In this document: piece by piece, positions 40,652 through 50,057 of the stretch
Position numbering within the stretch: position 1 is the first letter of the stretch
Layout of the letters: each line of letters starts with the position of its first letter
Assembly (NCBI RefSeq): GCF_016806695.1
Contig: NZ_WUED01000011.1
Coordinates: forward strand, 1-50,822
Length of the DNA: 50,822 nucleotides
Reading direction: 5' to 3'
Source: Campylobacter bilis
GTDB taxonomy: Bacteria > Campylobacterota > Campylobacteria > Campylobacterales > Campylobacteraceae
Program-made: the position numbers and the translations under genes
Notes under the pieces: model-generated
Told to the model about the DNA's origin: nothing
The model's database searches: none
What the model saw: the letters and a program-made list of their open reading frames with translations, nothing else

Positions 40652-41923
40652 ATGGATTTTAGTAAAGAAACTTTAGCATTACATGGGGCATATCATTTTG
40701 ACACTCAAAGAAGCATTAGTGTGCCTATATATCAAAACACTGCTTATAATTTTGAAAACCTAGATCAAGCAGCAGCACGGTTTAATCTTAAAGAACTTGG
40801 CAATATTTACTCAAGAATAGGCAATCCTACAAGTGATGTTTTAGGACAAAGGCTTGCTAATATTGAAGGAGGGGCTTTTGGAATTACTGTATCTAGTGGT
40901 ATGGCAGCTTGTTTTTATGCTCTTGTTAATTTAGCAAAAGTTGGGGATAATATAGCTTATTCAAATAAACTTTATGGCGGAACGCAAACTTTAATTTCTC
41001 ATACTCTTAAGAATTTTGGCATAGAAGCTAGGGAATTTGATATTGATGATATAAATACTTTGGAAAAAATTATAGATAAAAATACAAAGGCGATTTTTTT
41101 TGAAAGTCTTTCAAATCCGCAAATTGCTATAGCTGATATAGAGAAAATAAGCCATGTGGCAAAAAAACATAAGATCATTAGTATATGTGATAATACTGTT
41201 GCTACTCCTTTTTTACTACAGCCTTTTAAATTTGGAGTGGATATAATAGTACATAGTTTATCCAAATACGTAAATGGCCAAGGCAGTACTTTAGGAGGGG
41301 TGCTTATAGAAAGAAAGGGTTTAAATGATTTGCTTAAAAATAATGATAAATATCAAGCCTTTAATACCCCTGATCCTAGCTATCATGGACTGAATTTAAA
41401 TACGCTTGATTTACCTATTTTTAGTGTTAGAATCATGATCACTTGGCTTAGAGATTTAGGAGCTAGTTTAGCACCGCAAAATGCATGGTTGCTTTTACAA
41501 GGGCTTGAAAGCTTAGCAGTACGTATAGAAAGACACAGTCAAAATGCTTATAAAATTGCTAGTTTTTTAAATTCTCATCCTGATATTAAAGGTGTAAACT
41601 ATCCTGCCTTAGAAAATAGTGCTTATTATTATTTATTTAAAAAATATTTTGATAAAAATTTAGCCAGCGGTCTTTTGAGTTTTGAAGCTAAAGACTACGA
41701 ACATGCTAGAAAGATTTGTGATAAAACCCGCCTTTTTTTGCTTGCTGCGAATTTAGGCGATAGTAAATCTTTGATCATACACCCTGCTTCAACCACTCAT
41801 TCACAACTTAGCGAAGAAGAGCTTAAAAAAGCAGGTATAAGCAAAGCCACTTTACGTTTGAGTATAGGACTTGAAAATAGTGATGATCTTATAAAAGATT
41901 TAAAGCAAGCCATACAAAGTTAA
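40652..41923 (+). CDS. metY: O-acetylhomoserine sulfhydrylase
   Basis: A PLP enzyme that joins O-acetylhomoserine and sulfide to give homocysteine, bypassing cystathionine. The 423-residue protein follows the Cys/Met-metabolism family plan: FSKETLALHGAYHFDTQR at the N-terminus, SRIGNPTSDVLGQRLANIEG, the PLP-phosphate loop SSGMAACFYALVN and the Schiff-base lysine in VHSLSKYVNGQGST (about residue 205). Length favours MetY over MetB or MetC. The next gene, metA, carries the acetyl-CoA-specific residue, which agrees with MetY's substrate. It is preceded by a leader peptide and candidate attenuator. Confidence 0.93.
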   Translation: MDFSKETLALHGAYHFDTQRSISVPIYQNTAYNFENLDQAAARFNLKELGNIYSRIGNPTSDVLGQRLANIEGGAFGITVSSGMAACFYALVNLAKVGDNIAYSNKLYGGTQTLISHTLKNFGIEAREFDIDDINTLEKIIDKNTKAIFFESLSNPQIAIADIEKISHVAKKHKIISICDNTVATPFLLQPFKFGVDIIVHSLSKYVNGQGSTLGGVLIERKGLNDLLKNNDKYQAFNTPDPSYHGLNLNTLDLPIFSVRIMITWLRDLGASLAPQNAWLLLQGLESLAVRIERHSQNAYKIASFLNSHPDIKGVNYPALENSAYYYLFKKYFDKNLASGLLSFEAKDYEHARKICDKTRLFLLAANLGDSKSLIIHPASTTHSQLSEEELKKAGISKATLRLSIGLENSDDLIKDLKQAIQS

Positions 41924-41965
41924 GAATATTTAAGCTTATTATTTTTGTTTGATAAAGGAGAAAAA

Positions 41966-42847
41966 ATGCCACTTATTATTCCAGAAAATATGCCAGCTTA
42001 TGAACTTTTAAAAGATCATGCTTTTATCATGGGATCAAAAAGAGCAAAGCATCAAGATATACGTCCACAAGAGATTTTAATCATCAATCTTATGCCAAAG
42101 AAGATCGAAACAGAAAATCAAATTTTAAGTTTACTTGCAAATTCTGCTTTGCAAGTAAATATCACACTTTTAGCTACTGCTACTTATGTGGGTAAAAATA
42201 CTTCTATCACTCATTTGGAAAAATTTTATAAAAGCATTAAAGAGTGTAAAAAGCATAGATTTGATGGGGCTATTGTTACTGGAGCACCTGTGGAGCAAAT
42301 GGATTTTGAAAAAGTTGCTTATTGGGAAGAATTATTAGAAATTTTTGATTTTTTAAGATTAAATGTTACTAGTACTGTGTATATTTGTTGGGGTGCTATG
42401 GCGGCTTTGAAACATTTTTATGGTGTAGATAAGATCTGTTTAAATGAGAAAATTTTTGGAGTTTATAAACATGATAAAATCATGCCTGATTTGCTTTTAA
42501 CTAATTTAGATGAAAAAGTTTTAATGCCTCATTCAAGACATTCTAGTGTGGATGAAAAACAAATTCTATGCTTAGAAAAGCAAGGAAGATTAAAGATTTT
42601 ACTTAAAAATAAAAAAATCGGCCCAGCCTTACTAAGAGATGAAAAGGATATTTTTATCTTAGGGCATTTAGAGTATTTTAAAGATACTTTGCATGAAGAA
42701 TACTTAAGGGATAATTGCATGCAAAAAGCTAAAAATTATTATGATAAAAATGGCAATATAAAATACAATTGGCGTTCTAATGCTAATACTATTTTTTCAA
42801 ATTGGCTTAATTACGATGTTTATCAAAGTACGCCTTTTGTGCTTTGA
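41966..42847 (+). CDS. metA: Homoserine O-acetyltransferase (MetA family)
   Basis: Activates homoserine for methionine synthesis. The 293-residue protein begins [15 protein letters not shown], the standard N-terminus. This ATG has a ribosome binding site (AAGGAG) at 41955-41960; an in-frame TTG at 41945 would only translate that site. C141 in [11 protein letters not shown] is the nucleophile, and [15 protein letters not shown] carries the histidine/glutamate pair. Residue 110 is glutamate ([10 protein letters not shown]), where E. coli has glycine. In this family that substitution indicates acetyl-CoA rather than succinyl-CoA use, matching the metY gene 42 bases upstream. The frame is intact. 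Confidence 0.95.
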   Translation: MPLIIPENMPAYELLKDHAFIMGSKRAKHQDIRPQEILIINLMPKKIETENQILSLLANSALQVNITLLATATYVGKNTSITHLEKFYKSIKECKKHRFDGAIVTGAPVEQMDFEKVAYWEELLEIFDFLRLNVTSTVYICWGAMAALKHFYGVDKICLNEKIFGVYKHDKIMPDLLLTNLDEKVLMPHSRHSSVDEKQILCLEKQGRLKILLKNKKIGPALLRDEKDIFILGHLEYFKDTLHEEYLRDNCMQKAKNYYDKNGNIKYNWRSNANTIFSNWLNYDVYQSTPFVL

Positions 42848-42949
42848 TAAAATGTCATTATACTAAGATTTTAAGTAGAATTTATTTGATCTTATAGGGG
42901 AGTTTTAAAATAAAAGCTTATTTTTCAATTATTCTAAAAGTAATTTTTA

Positions 42950-42955
42950 TATAAT
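42950..42955 (+). promoter_or_regulatory. Candidate -10 element of queF
   Basis: TATAAT, 32 bases before the queF start codon, preceded by spaced T-runs (TTTTTCAATTATTCT and TAATTTTTA). The ribosome binding site AAGGAA follows at about 42976. Confidence 0.55.
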
Positions 42956-42986
42956 TTTATAAAAATTCTAATTTCAAGGAAAACTC

Positions 42987-43370
42987 ATGCTTTATGGTGA
43001 GAAACAAATCAAAGAATTTGATGTAAATACTATGGAAATTTGGCCCAATGATGCTAAGAATGATTATATTATAAAAATCACTTTGCCTGAATTTATGTGT
43101 CATTGTCCGCGTTCGGGTTATCCTGATTTTGCAACGATTTATCTTGAGTATATACCTGATAAATTTGTGGTTGAATTAAAGGCAATAAAACTTTATATTA
43201 ATACTTTTATATATAAAAATGTTTCACATGAAGCAAGTATTAATGAGATTTATACAACCTTAAAGGATAAATTAAAACCAAAATGGATTAAGGTTGTAGG
43301 GGATTTTAACCCACGTGGGAATGTCCATACTATCATAGAATGCCGTAGCGATATGGTAGTTCCAAAATGA
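42987..43370 (+). CDS. queF: NADPH-dependent 7-cyano-7-deazaguanine reductase QueF
   Basis: Reduces the nitrile preQ0 to the amine preQ1 in queuosine synthesis, using the product of QueC. The 127-residue protein is the short (unimodular) type. C40 in CHCPRSGYPD forms the covalent adduct, D47 is the conserved acid, and ELKAIKLYIN (63-72) is the NADPH/QueF motif. H81-E82 in VSHEAS help bind the substrate. All are present. It is a single gene between metA and the outer-membrane protein gene, followed by a strong AT-rich inverted repeat. Confidence 0.95.
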   Translation: MLYGEKQIKEFDVNTMEIWPNDAKNDYIIKITLPEFMCHCPRSGYPDFATIYLEYIPDKFVVELKAIKLYINTFIYKNVSHEASINEIYTTLKDKLKPKWIKVVGDFNPRGNVHTIIECRSDMVVPK

Positions 43371-43388
43371 TATTGATTAAAATATTTG

Positions 43389-43428
43389 TATTTATTTACA
43401 AAAAATTTAATTTTTTTGTAAATAAATA
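43389..43428. terminator. 17-bp perfect AT-rich inverted repeat after queF
   Basis: Left arm 43389-43405 (TATTTATTTACAAAAAA), loop TTTAAT, right arm 43412-43428. The A-run/T-run arms around the loop allow termination of queF. The sequence also lies just before a TATTAT promoter-like stretch for the next gene, so a protein-binding role is not excluded. Confidence 0.65.
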
Positions 43429-43509
43429 TGGTATTATGCTTTTGAAATTACGCAATGTTAAAAAGTTTAATTTTTTTAGATTGTAAACTTAATTTTTAAG
43501 GAGAAATTT

Positions 43510-44160
43510 ATGAATAGAAAATTATTAAGTGTTGCTACTGGGATGTGTTTATTTTCAACTCTAGCTTTGGCCGATGAAAATTCAGGATTTTTTATAGGAA
43601 CTGATGCGATTTGGATGCATTCTGAAGTAAGAAGTAATATTGAGCATAAAAATTCAAGTAATGTTAAAATTTTTAGTGGAGATATGTCAGGAAATATGCC
43701 TGCATTTGGTCTAAGAGCAGGGTATCGTTTAAATGATACTCATAGGATTTATTCTGCTTATAGTTATTCTGATGAATTTAGTGATTTAGTTACGATTTCA
43801 AAATATCAAATAGAAGGGGATTTTACTACGCATAAATTTTTATTAGGATATGATTTTACTCCTAGGCTTTTTGAAAAAATAAGAGCGCTTTTAGGCGTGT
43901 ATTCTGGCTATGCAAAAACCAATATCGATTTAAAGGCTTTTCGTTCATCTTTAGGGCGTAATTTTGATGGTTTTGTATACGGAGCTAAGGCAGGAGCTGT
44001 GTATGAGTTAACTCAGCATAATGAAATAGAACTAGGCTTTAAAGCAGAGCAAATCAGCTATAATTCTAAAAATTTTGACAAAAACGGACTAGGATCTAAT
44101 CTTTATAATCCTACGCAAAGAAATTATGGTGTGTATTTAGGGTATAATTATAAATTCTAA
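43510..44160 (+). CDS. Small outer-membrane beta-barrel protein
   Basis: A 216-residue protein with a clear signal peptide (MNRKLLSVATGMCLFSTLALA, cleavage after residue 21) and a mature part of alternating strands. It has the marks of an eight-strand barrel: aromatic girdle residues (GAKAGAVYELTQHNEIELGF, YGVYLGYNYKF) and a terminal phenylalanine recognised by the assembly machinery. It resembles OmpX/OmpA-barrel proteins and the C. jejuni protein Cj1721c; function unknown. It has a strong ribosome binding site (TAAGGAGAAA) and long AT-rich upstream region. It converges on the next gene, with a small hairpin between. Confidence 0.85.
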   Translation: MNRKLLSVATGMCLFSTLALADENSGFFIGTDAIWMHSEVRSNIEHKNSSNVKIFSGDMSGNMPAFGLRAGYRLNDTHRIYSAYSYSDEFSDLVTISKYQIEGDFTTHKFLLGYDFTPRLFEKIRALLGVYSGYAKTNIDLKAFRSSLGRNFDGFVYGAKAGAVYELTQHNEIELGFKAEQISYNSKNFDKNGLGSNLYNPTQRNYGVYLGYNYKF

Positions 44161-44161
44161 A

Positions 44162-44195
44162 ATCAATTAATGTGAGTTTTACTTGCATTATTGAT
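44162..44195. terminator. Weak bidirectional hairpin between the barrel-protein gene and its convergent neighbour
   Basis: ATCAATTAATG (44162-44172) pairs with CATTATTGAT (44186-44195) with one bulged base across a 13-base loop. It fills the gap between the two stop codons. Low stability, so confidence is modest. Confidence 0.4.
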
Positions 44196-44824
44196 CAACC
44201 CCCACCTATGAAGTATTTTTCTACATCATCGAGCAATTTTTCACAGATTTGAGAATCTGTGTTTTTATCTACTACAAGATTGATTTGAGTTTTAGTGTCT
44301 CTAAAACTTCCTGCTGATTTTGAATTTTCGCGAGTGAGTTTTTGATTGTCTTTGGTATATTCTATGGTGATGTTGAATTTTAATGCCGCACTTGTTTCGC
44401 CTAAATTGGTTTTAATTAAAACATTCATTTTAGAGGCTTTAGCTAGGGTGGCTTGGGTTTTGTTTATGATTTCTTTAAAGCGTTGGCAAGATCTTATAAG
44501 AGTGGCGATAAATTTATTATCAAGCCCTTCATAAGCGACTTTGAGTTTATTTTTAATATCTTTTGCGCTTTCTTTTTCTGGAGCGACAAAGACCATATAA
44601 AAACCATTTTTAATTTGTACATTGTCGCTTTTTGCATCGCGTCCGCTTGCCATGACTTTGACATAAATGGCATTATCAATATAAACACGATCTATCATAG
44701 GACCATAAATTTCATATTCTTTTTTACGGACTATTACTTCACGAGCTAGGACATTTAATTTTACATTGGCTTCATGGATGATAGGTTCCATTTCTTTTTT
44801 GATTTCTAAAAGTTCTTTTAACAT
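44195..44824 (-). CDS. Conserved Campylobacter protein of unknown function
   Basis: A 209-residue soluble protein that I do not recognise beyond its C. jejuni counterpart Cj1720. I start it at MLKELLEIKKEM because AAGGA lies 8 bases upstream. An ATG nine codons earlier has no ribosome binding site and would translate that site. The N-terminal third is helical and charged, with a conserved AREVIVRKKEYEIYGPMIDR stretch. The C-terminus is rich in lysine and polar residues and ends YFIGGG. No signal peptide, membrane helix or catalytic motif is evident. Divergent from the leu leader. Confidence 0.75.
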   Translation of the reverse strand: MLKELLEIKKEMEPIIHEANVKLNVLAREVIVRKKEYEIYGPMIDRVYIDNAIYVKVMASGRDAKSDNVQIKNGFYMVFVAPEKESAKDIKNKLKVAYEGLDNKFIATLIRSCQRFKEIINKTQATLAKASKMNVLIKTNLGETSAALKFNITIEYTKDNQKLTRENSKSAGSFRDTKTQINLVVDKNTDSQICEKLLDDVEKYFIGGG

Positions 44825-44964
44825 CAAATATCCTTTTTTGTTACTTAACATTACAATTATATCAATAATTTTTTAATTTAAGAACTTTTTGTAGATACAT
44901 TTACTAAAATATGATAGATTGCCATTATAAAGGAAATATTTTTATGAAACAAAAGGAGGAAAAG

Positions 44965-45075
44965 ATGAAAGAAATTTCAAAATTTAAAATTTCAAATTCA
45001 ATTTATATCAAAGATCAACAAAGCAAAAACCATACTTTCAATCTGCTACTGCAACTCTCCTTTACTCTAAACTAA
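44965..45075 (+). CDS. leuL: Leucine-rich leader peptide of leuABCD (LeuL)
   Basis: A 36-codon frame (MKEISKFKISNSIYIKDQQS to FNLLLQLSFTLN) with a very strong ribosome binding site (AAAGGAGG). All five leucines fall in the last eleven codons and use CTG, CTA, CTG, CTC and CTA, codons that are rare in this AT-rich genome where TTA dominates. That is a textbook leader for sensing charged leucyl-tRNA. An in-frame ATG at 44944 could add seven residues, but the binding site favours 44965. The leader ends 85 bases before leuA. Confidence 0.87.
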   Translation: MKEISKFKISNSIYIKDQQSKNHTFNLLLQLSFTLN

Positions 45076-45152
45076 ATTTTACTCAATTTTTTATTATTGT
45101 TTTTAAGTTTTTGAATTTTTAAATTCATTTGGATTTATTTTTACTAAAAGGA
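45058..45152 (+). promoter_or_regulatory. Candidate translational attenuator of leuA
   Basis: TCCTTTA (45058-45064), which lies within the leader directly after four leucine codons, is complementary to TAAAAGGA (45145-45152), the leuA ribosome binding site, with one bulged A. A ribosome stalled on the leucine codons would cover TCCTTTA and free the site. No GC-rich intrinsic terminator is visible between leader and leuA, which makes control at translation more likely than classic transcription attenuation. Inference from sequence. Confidence 0.45.
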
Positions 45153-45160
45153 TTAAATAT

Positions 45161-46696
45161 ATGAAAGATAATAAAATTATCATTTTTGATACTACTTTAC
45201 GTGATGGCGAGCAAGCTTTAGGCACTTCTTTAAATATCAATCAAAAATTACAAATTGCCTTAGCACTTGAAAATTTGGGTGTAGATGTCATAGAAGCAGG
45301 TTTTCCTGTGTCTTCTCAGGGTGATTTTAAAGCCGTGCAAAATATCGCTTTGAATGTAAAAAACTCTACAGTTTGCGCACTTTGTAGGGCTTTAGATAAA
45401 GATATAGATGCAGCTTATGAGGCTTTAAAAGTGGCTTCTCATTTTAGAATCCATACTTTTATTGCTACTTCGAATTTACATATACAAGATAAATTGAAAA
45501 AAGATTTTAATGAAATTTTAGCCATGGCAACAAAGGCTATAACCAGAGCAAGATCTTATACTGATGATGTGGAGTTTTCATGTGAAGATGCTGGAAGAAC
45601 CCCTATAGATAATCTTTGCTTTATGGTTGAAAATGCTATAAAAGCAGGAGCTAAAACCATAAATATCCCTGATACAGTAGGCTATACTTTACCAGGTGAG
45701 TTTGCTAATATTATCAAAACTTTATTTAATAGGGTCCCAAATATAGATAAGGCTGTTATTTCTGTGCATTGTCACAATGATTTAGGTATGGCAACAGGCA
45801 ATAGTTTAAGTGCTATTTTAGAGGGTGCAAGACAGATAGAAGGGACTATAAACGGGCTTGGAGAAAGGGCAGGCAATTGTGCTTTAGAAGAAGTTATAAT
45901 GGCTATAAAGATTAGAAAAGATTATTTAAAGGGCTTTTATACTGATATTAAATGCGAAAATATTGCTAAAACTTCAAAATTGGTTGCAGCCATTACTAAT
46001 GAAAGCATACCAACGCACAAAGCTATAGTTGGAAGCAATGCTTTTTCACACAGTTCAGGCATCCATCAAGATGGAGTGCTTAAAAACAGAGAAACTTATG
46101 AGATTATCAATCCTAAGAGCATAGGATTTTATGACAATCGTATGCTAATGACAGCAAGAAGCGGTAGAGCCATGATAAAAGCTTGCCTTGAAAATTTAGG
46201 TTATCATGAAAATACTTATGATTTAGATGATGTTTATGAGAATTTTTTAAAGCTTGCGGATAAAAAAGGGCAAGTGTATGATTATGATTTAGAAGCTTTG
46301 ATGTTTTTAAGCTATGAAAATGCACAAGAACATGAATTAAAACTTGAAAAATTAAATGTCATTAGCGGAAGCATTCCGACAGCTTGTGTTTGTTTGAATA
46401 TGCAAGGAGAGTTAAAAACCGAATCTTGCACAGGAAATGGACCTATTGAAGCGGTGTTTAATTGTATAGTGAGAATCACTGCTTTAGAATGCGTTTTAAA
46501 AGCTTATAGTATTAATGCAAAAAGTTCAGGCGTAGATGCGCAAGGGCAAGTGGATGTGGATTTAGAATTTCAAGGGAGAAAATTCCATGGAAAAGGACTT
46601 TCAACAGATGTCATAGAAGCTTCAGCCCAAGCTTTTATAAACGCTTATAATGCTATTTATCGATCTTTAAAGGTACAAGAGAGGAAAATGGCGTGA
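45161..46696 (+). CDS. leuA: 2-isopropylmalate synthase
   Basis: First committed step of leucine synthesis: 2-ketoisovalerate plus acetyl-CoA to 2-isopropylmalate. The 511-residue protein has the TIM-barrel signature [15 protein letters not shown] near residues 7-21, metal-binding [13 protein letters not shown] near 207-219 and [13 protein letters not shown]. The C-terminal domain (about 390-505, with [11 protein letters not shown]) is where leucine binds for feedback inhibition. The leuB GTG start overlaps its stop by four bases, so the pair is translationally coupled. Expression is probably set by the leader peptide upstream. Confidence 0.96.
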   Translation: MKDNKIIIFDTTLRDGEQALGTSLNINQKLQIALALENLGVDVIEAGFPVSSQGDFKAVQNIALNVKNSTVCALCRALDKDIDAAYEALKVASHFRIHTFIATSNLHIQDKLKKDFNEILAMATKAITRARSYTDDVEFSCEDAGRTPIDNLCFMVENAIKAGAKTINIPDTVGYTLPGEFANIIKTLFNRVPNIDKAVISVHCHNDLGMATGNSLSAILEGARQIEGTINGLGERAGNCALEEVIMAIKIRKDYLKGFYTDIKCENIAKTSKLVAAITNESIPTHKAIVGSNAFSHSSGIHQDGVLKNRETYEIINPKSIGFYDNRMLMTARSGRAMIKACLENLGYHENTYDLDDVYENFLKLADKKGQVYDYDLEALMFLSYENAQEHELKLEKLNVISGSIPTACVCLNMQGELKTESCTGNGPIEAVFNCIVRITALECVLKAYSINAKSSGVDAQGQVDVDLEFQGRKFHGKGLSTDVIEASAQAFINAYNAIYRSLKVQERKMA

Positions 46697-47769
46697 AAAT
46701 TTATAAAATAGCAGTTTTACCAGGCGATGGCATAGGGCCTTCTATCATGCAAGAAGCTTTGAAAATTTTAACTTTTATCGCACAAAAATATGATTTTAAA
46801 TTAGAATTAAACGAAGCAAAGATAGGCGGTGCAAGCATAGATGCTTGTGGAGAAGCTTTAAGCGATGAGACTTTAAGGCTTTGCGAGAGAAGTGATGCGA
46901 TTTTGTTTGGGAGTGTGGGTGGCCCTAAATGGGATGATTTGCCTGTAGATAAAAGGCCTGAGAGGGCTTCGCTTTTGCCTTTGAGAAAGCATTTTAATTT
47001 ATTTGCAAACCTACGTCCTTGTAAAATCCACCCTAGTTTAAAACACGCTTCGCCTTTAAAAGAGCAAATCATCCAAAAAGGCATAGATATTTTATGCGTT
47101 AGAGAGCTTACAGGGGGGATTTATTTTGGTAAGCAAGAATTAGGCAAAGAAAGTGCATATGATACAGAGATTTATTCTAAAAAAGAGATAGAAAGAATAG
47201 CTCACATTGCTTTTCAAAGTGCACAAACAAGAAATAAAAAGGTGCATTTAATCGATAAGGCTAATGTTTTAGCAAGTTCTATTTTATGGCGTGAAGTCGT
47301 AGCAAAAATAAGCAAACAGTATCAAGATGTAAGCTTAGAATACATGTATGTAGATAATGCAGCCATGCAAATTATAAAAAATCCTAGTATTTTTGATGTG
47401 ATGCTTTGTTCTAATCTTTTTGGCGATATTTTAAGCGATGAATTAGCCGCTATTAATGGATCTTTGGGTTTGCTTTGTTCCGCTAGCTTAAATGATAAAG
47501 GCTTTGGCCTTTATGAACCAGCAGGTGGGAGTGCGCCTGATATAGCGGATTTAAATATAGCCAATCCTATAGCACAGATTTTAAGCACAGCTTTGATGCT
47601 AAGGCATAGTTTTAAAGAAAATCAGGCCGCACAGGATATAGAAGATGCTGTATTTTTGGCTTTAGAACGTGGAAAAATGACTAAAGATTTAAACGTTAAG
47701 TCTTATTTAAATACCGATCAAATGGGCACTTGTATATTAGAAATTTTAAAGGAGAATAAAAATGGCTAA
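46693..47769 (+). CDS. leuB: 3-isopropylmalate dehydrogenase
   Basis: Oxidises and decarboxylates 3-isopropylmalate to 2-ketoisocaproate with NAD+. The 358-residue protein begins at GTG, overlapping the leuA stop (GTGA), and carries [41 protein letters not shown] and the metal/NAD region [16 protein letters not shown]. The GSAPDIA motif near residue 280 is typical of NAD+-using enzymes. It overlaps leuC by 8 bases. A six-G run near 47113-47118 is coding and too short to be a typical phase-variable tract. Confidence 0.96.
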   Translation: MKIYKIAVLPGDGIGPSIMQEALKILTFIAQKYDFKLELNEAKIGGASIDACGEALSDETLRLCERSDAILFGSVGGPKWDDLPVDKRPERASLLPLRKHFNLFANLRPCKIHPSLKHASPLKEQIIQKGIDILCVRELTGGIYFGKQELGKESAYDTEIYSKKEIERIAHIAFQSAQTRNKKVHLIDKANVLASSILWREVVAKISKQYQDVSLEYMYVDNAAMQIIKNPSIFDVMLCSNLFGDILSDELAAINGSLGLLCSASLNDKGFGLYEPAGGSAPDIADLNIANPIAQILSTALMLRHSFKENQAAQDIEDAVFLALERGKMTKDLNVKSYLNTDQMGTCILEILKENKNG

Positions 47770-49168
47770 AACTTTATATGAAAAGGTGTTTGATTCTCAT
47801 GTGGTTTATCAAGGTGAAAATGAGCTTCCCACACTCTATATCGATAGGCATTTAATCCATGAGGTGACAAGCCCACAAGCATTTTGGGGTCTTAAATCAA
47901 GCAAGCGTAAAATGGCAAGATCGGATTTGACTTTAGCCACCATAGATCATGATGTTTCGACTAAAAGCACGGATTTAAATGCTTGTTCTGATATGGCAAA
48001 AGAGCAAATTCTCACTTTGATGGAAAATACTAAGGAATTTGGAGTGAGGCTTTTAGGACTTGGAGATAAGCATCAAGGCATAGTCCATATAGTAAGTCCT
48101 GAACTAGGCTTTACTTTACCAGGGCATACTTTAGTTTGTGGAGATTCTCATACTGCAACACATGGTGCTTTTGGGGCTTTAGCCTTTGGTATAGGTACGA
48201 GTGAGGTAGAGCATGTCATGGCAACGCAAACTTTAAAGCAAGCCAAGCTTAAAACCATGAAAATAGAATGCAAAGGACAGTTTCAAAAAGGAGTTTATGC
48301 TAAAGATTTGATCTTGTATCTAATAGCAAAATACGGCACAGCAAAAGGCACAGGCTATGCCATAGAATTTTGTGGAGAGCTTATAGATACATTAAGCATG
48401 GAGGCTAGAATGACGCTTTGCAATATGGCTATAGAATTTGGAGCTAAGGTTGGTATGATAGCCCCTGATGAAATTACTTTTGAGTATATTAAAGGCAGAG
48501 AATTCGCGCCTAAAGCACAAGAGTTTGATAAATACCTTGAGTATTGGAAGAGTTTAAAAAGCGATGAAGGAGCAAAATATGATCAAACCCTCATTCTTGA
48601 TGCCAGCAAAATCAAGCCTCAAATCAGCTATGGTACCAATCCTTCTCAAGTCATTTCTATAGATGAGAGGATACCAAAAACCAGTGATTTTGAAAAACAA
48701 AGCGATCAAAAATCCTTACTAGATGCTTTAGCTTATGTGAATTTAGAACAAAACCAAAGCCTAGAAGGGGTGAAAATCGATATAGTCTTTATAGGATCTT
48801 GTACAAATGGGCGTTTAGAAGATCTTAAAATCGCTGCAGAGATTTTAAAAGGGCGTAAAATTCACAAAGATATCAAGGTCTTAATAGTACCAGGGTCTAT
48901 GCAGGTAAGAAAACAAGCCCAGGATTTAGGTCTTGATAAAATTTTTATTGATGCGGGTTGTGAGTGGAGGTATGCAGGCTGTTCTATGTGTCTTGGCATG
49001 AATGATGATAAGGCAAAGGCAGGCCAAAGAGTAGCCTCAACTTCAAATCGTAATTTTGTAGGCAGACAAGGCAAGGGTTCTATCACTCATTTAATGAGTC
49101 CTGCAAGTGCGGCTGCATGTGCTATAGAAGGCGTTATTTGTGATAATAGAAAATATTTAGGAGCGTAA
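47762..49168 (+). CDS. leuC: 3-isopropylmalate dehydratase large subunit
   Basis: With LeuD, isomerises 2- to 3-isopropylmalate through a [4Fe-4S] cluster. The 468-residue aconitase-family protein has [20 protein letters not shown] near 127-146. The three cluster cysteines are one in [11 protein letters not shown] near residue 346 and two in [12 protein letters not shown] near 406-409. The active-site stretch [15 protein letters not shown] is present near the C-terminus. Length matches the family. It overlaps leuB by 8 bases and is one base from leuD, completing a tightly coupled leuABCD operon. Confidence 0.97.
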   Translation: MAKTLYEKVFDSHVVYQGENELPTLYIDRHLIHEVTSPQAFWGLKSSKRKMARSDLTLATIDHDVSTKSTDLNACSDMAKEQILTLMENTKEFGVRLLGLGDKHQGIVHIVSPELGFTLPGHTLVCGDSHTATHGAFGALAFGIGTSEVEHVMATQTLKQAKLKTMKIECKGQFQKGVYAKDLILYLIAKYGTAKGTGYAIEFCGELIDTLSMEARMTLCNMAIEFGAKVGMIAPDEITFEYIKGREFAPKAQEFDKYLEYWKSLKSDEGAKYDQTLILDASKIKPQISYGTNPSQVISIDERIPKTSDFEKQSDQKSLLDALAYVNLEQNQSLEGVKIDIVFIGSCTNGRLEDLKIAAEILKGRKIHKDIKVLIVPGSMQVRKQAQDLGLDKIFIDAGCEWRYAGCSMCLGMNDDKAKAGQRVASTSNRNFVGRQGKGSITHLMSPASAAACAIEGVICDNRKYLGA

Positions 49169-49169
49169 T

Positions 49170-49772
49170 ATGCAAAAATTCACTCTACACAAAGGCATAG
49201 CATGTCCTTTAGAATATGCTAATATAGACACTGATCAAATCATCCCTAAGCAGTTTTTGCTTGCTGTGTCAAAGCAAGGTTTTGGCAAGCATTTATTTCA
49301 TGATTTGCGTTATTTAGATGATAAAGAAAGTGTTTTAAATCCTGATTTTAATCTTAATAAAAAAGAATACCAAAATGCCTCTATATTAGTGAGTTTTGAA
49401 AATTTTGGTAGCGGTTCTTCAAGAGAGCATGCGCCTTGGGCTTTGGTTGATTATGGTATTAGAGCTATTATTGCACCTTCTTTTGCAGATATTTTTAAAA
49501 ACAATGCTTTGGGCAATGGTTTGCTTACTATAGAGCTTGCTAAAGATGATGTTGATACCATCATAGCTAGCTTGAAAAATTCCAAAGATAAAAATATGGA
49601 AATTTCTTTGCTTGAGAAAAAGGTGTTTTTCAAGGATCAAATTTTTTCCTTTGATTTGGATGAATTCCGTAGAACTTGTCTTTTAAAAGGCCTTGATCAT
49701 ATAGCTTTAACCTTGCAGCATGAAGATCAAATCAAAACCTATGAGAAAAATTCAAAAAGTTTTTTGGTTTAA
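49170..49772 (+). CDS. leuD: 3-isopropylmalate dehydratase small subunit
   Basis: The swivelling-domain partner of LeuC that completes the isomerase active site. The 200-residue protein has ANIDTDQIIPKQFL near 18-31, FGSGSSREHAPWAL near 78-91 (the substrate-binding loop) and the following FADIFKNNALGNGLL. Length is normal. It is the last gene of leuABCD; a small hairpin with a T-run follows, then a tRNA cluster on the opposite strand. Confidence 0.96.
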   Translation: MQKFTLHKGIACPLEYANIDTDQIIPKQFLLAVSKQGFGKHLFHDLRYLDDKESVLNPDFNLNKKEYQNASILVSFENFGSGSSREHAPWALVDYGIRAIIAPSFADIFKNNALGNGLLTIELAKDDVDTIIASLKNSKDKNMEISLLEKKVFFKDQIFSFDLDEFRRTCLLKGLDHIALTLQHEDQIKTYEKNSKSFLV

Positions 49773-49789
49773 AATTTTACAATTTTATT

Positions 49790-49809
49790 AAAAACACTTT
49801 GTGATTTTT
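49790..49809 (+). terminator. Likely terminator of leuABCD
   Basis: AAAAACAC (49790-49797), loop TTT, GTG-A-TTTTT (49801-49809): eight pairs with one bulged A and a T-rich tail, 17 bases after the leuD stop. Weak but well placed. Confidence 0.5.
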
Positions 49810-49856
49810 GTACTATTATGGATTAGTAAGATTTTTAAAAACTAAAGAAGTTAAAA

Positions 49857-49933
49857 TGGTGGTTCCGATTGGACTTGAACCAACGACCACTACCATGTCA
49901 AGGTAGCACTCTAACCAACTGAGTTACGGAACC
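49857..49933 (-). tRNA. tRNA-Val(GAC)
   Basis: A 77-base cloverleaf read on the minus strand. Acceptor arms GGTTCCG/CGGAACC pair fully, discriminator A is followed by encoded CCA, and the anticodon loop TTGACAT between CTACC and GGTAG gives GAC. Two bases separate it from tRNA-Ala upstream, so the two are co-transcribed. Confidence 0.95.
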
Positions 49934-49935
49934 CA

Positions 49936-50011
49936 TGGTGGAGCATAGCGGGTTCGAACCGCTGACCCCAACGCTGCCAGCGTTGTGCTCTCCCGGCTGA
50001 GCTAATGCCCC
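49936..50011 (-). tRNA. tRNA-Ala(GGC)
   Basis: A 76-base cloverleaf on the minus strand. Acceptor arms GGGGCAT/ATGCTCC include the G3-U70 pair that marks alanine tRNAs, the anticodon loop CTGGCAG between CAACG and CGTTG gives GGC, and CCA is encoded. Confidence 0.95.
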
Positions 50012-50025
50012 AAATCACGAACGAC

Positions 50026-50031
50026 ATTATA
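50026..50031 (-). promoter_or_regulatory. Candidate -10 of the tRNA-Ala/tRNA-Val unit
   Basis: TATAAT on the minus strand, 15 bases upstream of the tRNA-Ala 5' end, in the gap after tRNA-Ser. It suggests the Ala-Val pair can be transcribed independently of tRNA-Ser. Confidence 0.6.
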
Positions 50032-50057
50032 GCTTATTTGGCTTAAAAATTATTTTA

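Noticed and set aside
41945-41965. A longer MetA beginning at TTG 41945
   Set aside because: The extra seven residues are the translated ribosome binding site; the ATG at 41966 gives the family's normal N-terminus.
44825-44851. A longer start for the Cj1720-like protein
   Set aside because: The upstream ATG has no ribosome binding site, and the extra codons contain the site used by the ATG at 44824.
47113-47118. G6 run in leuB as a phase-variable tract
   Set aside because: Six G is shorter than the eight or more usual for Campylobacter contingency tracts, and the frame is intact. No longer G or C run was seen in the window.
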